DNA of 54,473 bases from an uncultured Bacteroidota bacterium (GTDB taxonomy: Bacteria > Bacteroidota > Bacteroidia > UBA4408): contig CAIKXD010000328.1 in the NCBI GenBank assembly GCA_903831265.1, forward strand, positions 1 through 54,473. The letters are read 5' to 3'. Below the pieces are notes generated by a model, which saw only the letters and a program-made list of their open reading frames with translations, was not told the DNA's origin and ran no database searches. Below, one piece after another: positions 50,317-54,473 of this stretch. The translations under genes were made by a program, and so were the position numbers. The stretch's first letter is position 1. Each line of letters begins with the position of its first letter.

Positions 50317-53300
50317 TTAGTTGAGTATTATTAATCTGTCAATTGTTTCTCCATTAATATTTATCCTAGTTAAATAAATGCCTTTTGCATGGCCTTGTAA
50401 ATCAATAGAAAAATTATTCCTAGTGCTCTTTAACTGTTCGCTGTAAATATTGTCGCCAATATAATTAAAGACTTCAATTTTAATTTCTTTTTCAGCTACA
50501 TTAAAATTAGGCAGTTGAATATTTACAAGTCCATTGGTAGGGTTTGGAAAAAAGCTTAGATTGTTAAGCAAGGTATTACTTGTTGATGCTACCGAACATG
50601 GAAAAATAAATTCTGAACCTGGTGATCCTTCTGGGCAGCCGTTCTGCCAATTACTGCCATCACAAAGGTTGCCATTCGCGTTCACTAATTCAAGGGTAAA
50701 TCCATTGCCATTAGCACCTTGAGGCCATGGGAATAAATTCTCATAAATTACAGATTGATATAATCTTCCTGTAGCATCAAATAGTCTAATAGCATCACCA
50801 TTGCTACTTAATCCAAAGTTAAATTGGCCAACAAAATTTGTAACCGATGGAAATCTATTGGTGAAAAGTAGGGAGTCAAATAAAATTACAAGTCTTCCAG
50901 ATGGCGGTAAAACAGTGTTTAATGGGATATTAAAATTGTGCGTGTCATCGTCATCTCTAAATTTCCAGTTAGAAATATCAATAGCATTAGAGGAAATATT
51001 ATGTAATTCTACCCAATCTCCTGCATTAGCAGTTAAAGATGACTTATAGTTTATTTCACTAAAAATAATATCTTCGGTACAAGCGCTATAAGGGCCTCCT
51101 GGCGAACCTCCAATGCATCCTGCAAACCAACTTGAAGATAAATTAGGGTCAAGCGTATCATTAATTAATTCTAATGTTCTGCCATATCCATCTGGAGCTT
51201 CTGGCCAAGGTATGCTGTCGAAATATTGCATACTTAGTATAGGTAAATTATTGTTATCAGATAAAGTAAGTAATTCGCCCGAGTTGCTAAAGCCAAACCC
51301 CAGTGGCCCATATGCACTGATTTGAGGAAATTGAGAGTGAAATAATGATGTATCTTCAACTAAAACAAGATATTCACCTGCAGATATGGTGGTGTTCGGT
51401 GGAAATATATAATCATTAAATAATGTACTATCAGTAAAATGCCAGCCTGAAATATTTAACGGGCTGTTACCATAGTTATGAAACTCTATCCAATTACTTG
51501 AATTTCTTGTGCTGTCTGAATTGTAATTTACTTCAGATATGGCAATGTTTCCAAATACGCTGCTTGGTGTAAATACAGCTTTGAACAAAGTGGATGTATT
51601 GATATTCAATACAACTGAAATGTTGGTGTCAATCATGTTAAATATGGCATTGGTGTCCCAATAAGCGAATTCATATCCAATATTTGGAATGGCAGTAATT
51701 TCTACTGGATTGCCATTAAAATATACGCCAGTCCAAGGTAAAGTGGTAGGAATAATAGTACTTATTTTTATTTTGCCAGCACCTGCGGGATATACATCAA
51801 GCGTTACATCAACCTGCGAGGTGAGCGAGAAATTGCTTTGAATGTGATTTCTAACTTGCTCCGTTCTTACAGAGAGTTCCGATAAAAAAGTTTGGTGATT
51901 ATTAATGAAGGAGCTCATTTGACCATTGATATTGTTCGGATCGCCCCAACGTGCATATTCTTTTGGCATTTCAATTACTGTTTGATTGAAAAAGCTATTA
52001 GCAACTGCAGAAAGTCTATCGTATTTATAGGTAGTATTCATCAAATCGGCATACCTGTTGATGAAATAATTTTTAAATTTTGGATTTTGAATACTTTGTA
52101 AAAATACATTAATGAAAGGATTGTTTGGGTCTGCTCCTAATACATAGGCAATATGATCATCGTAAGCAGTTGAAAATCCTAATGGGCCTAACGACCCTTC
52201 TAAATCAATCAAACAAAATCTCCATCTAAAATCACTTATATTAGATCTATATATTTTTATATTATTTCCAGGCCAATCAACATTTCCAGCCCATGTTTCT
52301 GCAATAATATAATCGTTATAGCATTTCATATCAAAATAATGATCTGCATCATTCCAATAACTAGTATCATTAGGATTTAAATTATTAAATGCATCATAAG
52401 TTGTGTAAAATGAATCAACTGAACCCTCAACTGCTCTTAGCACGTAGCCCTGCCATGCACTTAGTGATAACAAATCAAGAGAGTCTCCATCGGCATTTTC
52501 TATTTCTTCAAAATACTCCGTATCAAATTTTTCTCTTAATTCATATAAACCAAAGTAAGCACCATTGATATAAACACTAATGGGCCTCCATGCCGAATAG
52601 TAATTGTTTGTTTCGGCTGCCATTCCCTCCAAATGTGCAGCATCTTTATAGGGTAAGGTTAAATAATAATTACTGCCATTGCGTAAATAAAGCTTACTGT
52701 ATTTTGTTCTGAAAGGCCTATTAGGTATTACTTGATAATTGATTGGACCTTCTCCCAAAACTGGATCATCTAGTTCAACTCTAAAAGAATGCTGAGGATG
52801 GGAGCGACTACCGCCTAATCCACCGTCAACCTGAATGCCTGCATGTTGAGAGAAAATAAGTTGTTGAGTAGTATCAAAGTACTCTACATAAGCTGCTTTT
52901 TCCCAATCAAATTGCCAATTAGAAAAAATTCCATTTGGGCCATAAAGGTTTTCTTGATCTGTAACTACAGATAAAATGGGTGTTACATGACTTATTCCAA
53001 AAAGATAACTTGAAACCGCTGTAGTACTTGGCAATTCATTAAGAGAAAATGCTTTTGCTTTTAAAACACTCGAGTAAAAAACTTGAATTGGATTGCCGTT
53101 ATACAGTGTTGAGTTAGAGTCAGGATCATCGCCATTTAAAGTATATCTTATTAAGCTTCCCGGTCCATTAGGGTTGCTTAAATTTACTGTTATTGAAGCG
53201 TTATAAATGCCAGAAGGAACTGAAATTGTGGGTGGCAAAAGATATGAATTATAGGGCTGCGATAAATTGTTTGTGTTTGCAGGAGTTCCTGTCGAAAATA

Positions 53301-54297
53301 AAACAATGTTAGCCGATGCATCCGGAAAAGATCCTGTGCTATTATCTACTTGTGCGCAATTAACAAACAAAGAGCTTACTAATTGTTGCGCAGGAGAGTA
53401 TAAATAAACTGTTTCTCCATTGGAGTCAATTTTAAAATTAGTATGTAATCTTAAATTTGTGTCAACAATTTCAAACGCACTAGTAACCTCAGTATGCGAC
53501 ACTATTTTCATTGAGAAATCGATATAATCATAAAAAGTATTAGGATCGGTTGAGGCAACATCAAAAGCAATACTATTGATAGGTCCTGCTGAAAGTCCTG
53601 CAGCTAATAATTCTGATGCTGGAAAAATCATTTGATTTTTGGCAGCCCAATACCAATTTCCATAAGGAGCCGGATAATCATATGGTGAGTTTTGTTGTGT
53701 CGAACTTCCTATGGTTGTTGTATTAAATTTAATATTCGGTCTAAGGGTTGATTTTGTGCCATAGCCAATTTGACAAATGTTTGGACTGCCGTCCTGAAAA
53801 TTATAAACGGTAGAATAGTAAGGTGTATTACTTTGATTAAAAATCGAATTGGAAGTATATCCTGCAGAACTGTATGAACAGGTATTTAAAAGTATGCTCG
53901 ATACTCCATCCCAAATAAATGGGGTGGATAAAGTATGACTGTTCCATCCTACGGTTGGATTGTAATTTATTTGATTAAGCACATTTACAAAACCTGAAAT
54001 TGGTTTTCTGTTTTTATCACTACAAAATATAACTTTGTATTCGCCTGGCAGCATAATAATGTTTGGAAGTGTCCATTTGTTGGGGATCGCTGGATCATCG
54101 GTCAAAGAATAATTGTAGAGTTCAACGGTGTCTATTCCGCTGTTGTATAACTCAATCCAATCAGGAAAATCTCCATCTTCATCAACAATAGTTGAATAGT
54201 TTTTATTAGAGCCCTCATTAATAGAAAGTTGACCAAACGCAGTTGGAATTGAATAAAATAAAACAAGTAAAAGTATTTGAATGACTTGAGCACGCAT
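50317..54297 (-). CDS. Giant secreted CotH-kinase-like protein with lamin-tail domains and T9SS type A sorting domain
   Basis: Lamin-tail segments (WIELYNSGIDTVEL, WIEFHNYGNSPLNISGWHFTDS, WVELHNISSNAIDISNWKFRDD); CotH-like YINGAYFGLYELREKFDTEYFEE; C-terminal LSFFPNPTNGLVNIQLPN...GIYLTRINING. Confidence 0.88.
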   Translation of the reverse strand: MRAQVIQILLLVLFYSIPTAFGQLSINEGSNKNYSTIVDEDGDFPDWIELYNSGIDTVELYNYSLTDDPAIPNKWTLPNIIMLPGEYKVIFCSDKNRKPISGFVNVLNQINYNPTVGWNSHTLSTPFIWDGVSSILLNTCSYSSAGYTSNSIFNQSNTPYYSTVYNFQDGSPNICQIGYGTKSTLRPNIKFNTTTIGSSTQQNSPYDYPAPYGNWYWAAKNQMIFPASELLAAGLSAGPINSIAFDVASTDPNTFYDYIDFSMKIVSHTEVTSAFEIVDTNLRLHTNFKIDSNGETVYLYSPAQQLVSSLFVNCAQVDNSTGSFPDASANIVLFSTGTPANTNNLSQPYNSYLLPPTISVPSGIYNASITVNLSNPNGPGSLIRYTLNGDDPDSNSTLYNGNPIQVFYSSVLKAKAFSLNELPSTTAVSSYLFGISHVTPILSVVTDQENLYGPNGIFSNWQFDWEKAAYVEYFDTTQQLIFSQHAGIQVDGGLGGSRSHPQHSFRVELDDPVLGEGPINYQVIPNRPFRTKYSKLYLRNGSNYYLTLPYKDAAHLEGMAAETNNYYSAWRPISVYINGAYFGLYELREKFDTEYFEEIENADGDSLDLLSLSAWQGYVLRAVEGSVDSFYTTYDAFNNLNPNDTSYWNDADHYFDMKCYNDYIIAETWAGNVDWPGNNIKIYRSNISDFRWRFCLIDLEGSLGPLGFSTAYDDHIAYVLGADPNNPFINVFLQSIQNPKFKNYFINRYADLMNTTYKYDRLSAVANSFFNQTVIEMPKEYARWGDPNNINGQMSSFINNHQTFLSELSVRTEQVRNHIQSNFSLTSQVDVTLDVYPAGAGKIKISTIIPTTLPWTGVYFNGNPVEITAIPNIGYEFAYWDTNAIFNMIDTNISVVLNINTSTLFKAVFTPSSVFGNIAISEVNYNSDSTRNSSNWIEFHNYGNSPLNISGWHFTDSTLFNDYIFPPNTTISAGEYLVLVEDTSLFHSQFPQISAYGPLGFGFSNSGELLTLSDNNNLPILSMQYFDSIPWPEAPDGYGRTLELINDTLDPNLSSSWFAGCIGGSPGGPYSACTEDIIFSEINYKSSLTANAGDWVELHNISSNAIDISNWKFRDDDDTHNFNIPLNTVLPPSGRLVILFDSLLFTNRFPSVTNFVGQFNFGLSSNGDAIRLFDATGRLYQSVIYENLFPWPQGANGNGFTLELVNANGNLCDGSNWQNGCPEGSPGSEFIFPCSVASTSNTLLNNLSFFPNPTNGLVNIQLPNFNVAEKEIKIEVFNYIGDNIYSEQLKSTRNNFSIDLQGHAKGIYLTRININGETIDRLIILN

Positions 54298-54360
54298 AAA
54301 ATCTGTATTGAATTAAGAGTATAAGAATAACTATTTTTTTTAATTCAACAAATTTGTGGT

Positions 54361-54472
54361 CTCAAATTACCCAAATTTGTTTCACAGCATTTGTCCCAAA
54401 CTTTTTTCCAATAGGCATTTACCAATGTAAGATTTTAAATTATTGGAATAATTTATAAATCACATTGGTATA
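54361..54472 (+). repeat. MITE-like dispersed repeat, copy 4 (divergent; may continue past window)
   Basis: GGCATTTACCAATGTAAGATTTTAAATTATTGGAATAATTTATAAATCACATTGGTATA parallels the 3' half of copy 1; AATTACCCAAATTTGTTT (54365-54382) is also found next to copy 2 (14578-14595). Confidence 0.55.
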
Positions 54473-54473
54473 A

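Overview
AT-rich chromosomal segment of a Bacteroidota bacterium. This rests on gliding/T9SS C-terminal sorting domains, TAnnTTTG-like -7 boxes and gene content. Most of the window is housekeeping and envelope genes: maeB (truncated by the window start), a YidD-domain operon, mnmA, upp, prs, rplY, YceI, an E1 alpha/beta fusion, rsmE, a large sensor kinase, rsgA, cdsA, LUD/DUF2007, rlmD, def, ruvX, pyrG, an ABC exporter, truA, an MbnP/MbnH-like pair, a cyclophilin-FKBP fusion, and several very large secreted repeat proteins. The most notable non-routine observations are: (1) a complete IS256-family element (45413-46755) with 23-bp imperfect TIRs and an 8-bp target duplication. Removing it in silico restores one uninterrupted in-frame 159-aa ORF. 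(2) An array of near-identical palindromic hairpins (TTTGTTGGTGATAACACCAACAAA) at about 15650-16026, with a dominant 39-bp period. (3) A dispersed MITE-like family bounded by TATACCRATT-type ends, with about four copies. (4) An IS110-family element whose upstream non-coding region carries an 11-bp inverted repeat and is a bridge-RNA candidate, and whose transposase seems to lack one canonical acidic residue. (5) A palindromic in-frame 36-bp duplication inside an ORF6N/PLD-like gene. I saw no CRISPR array, rRNA or tRNA. No homology search was run, so all product names come from motif recognition by eye.
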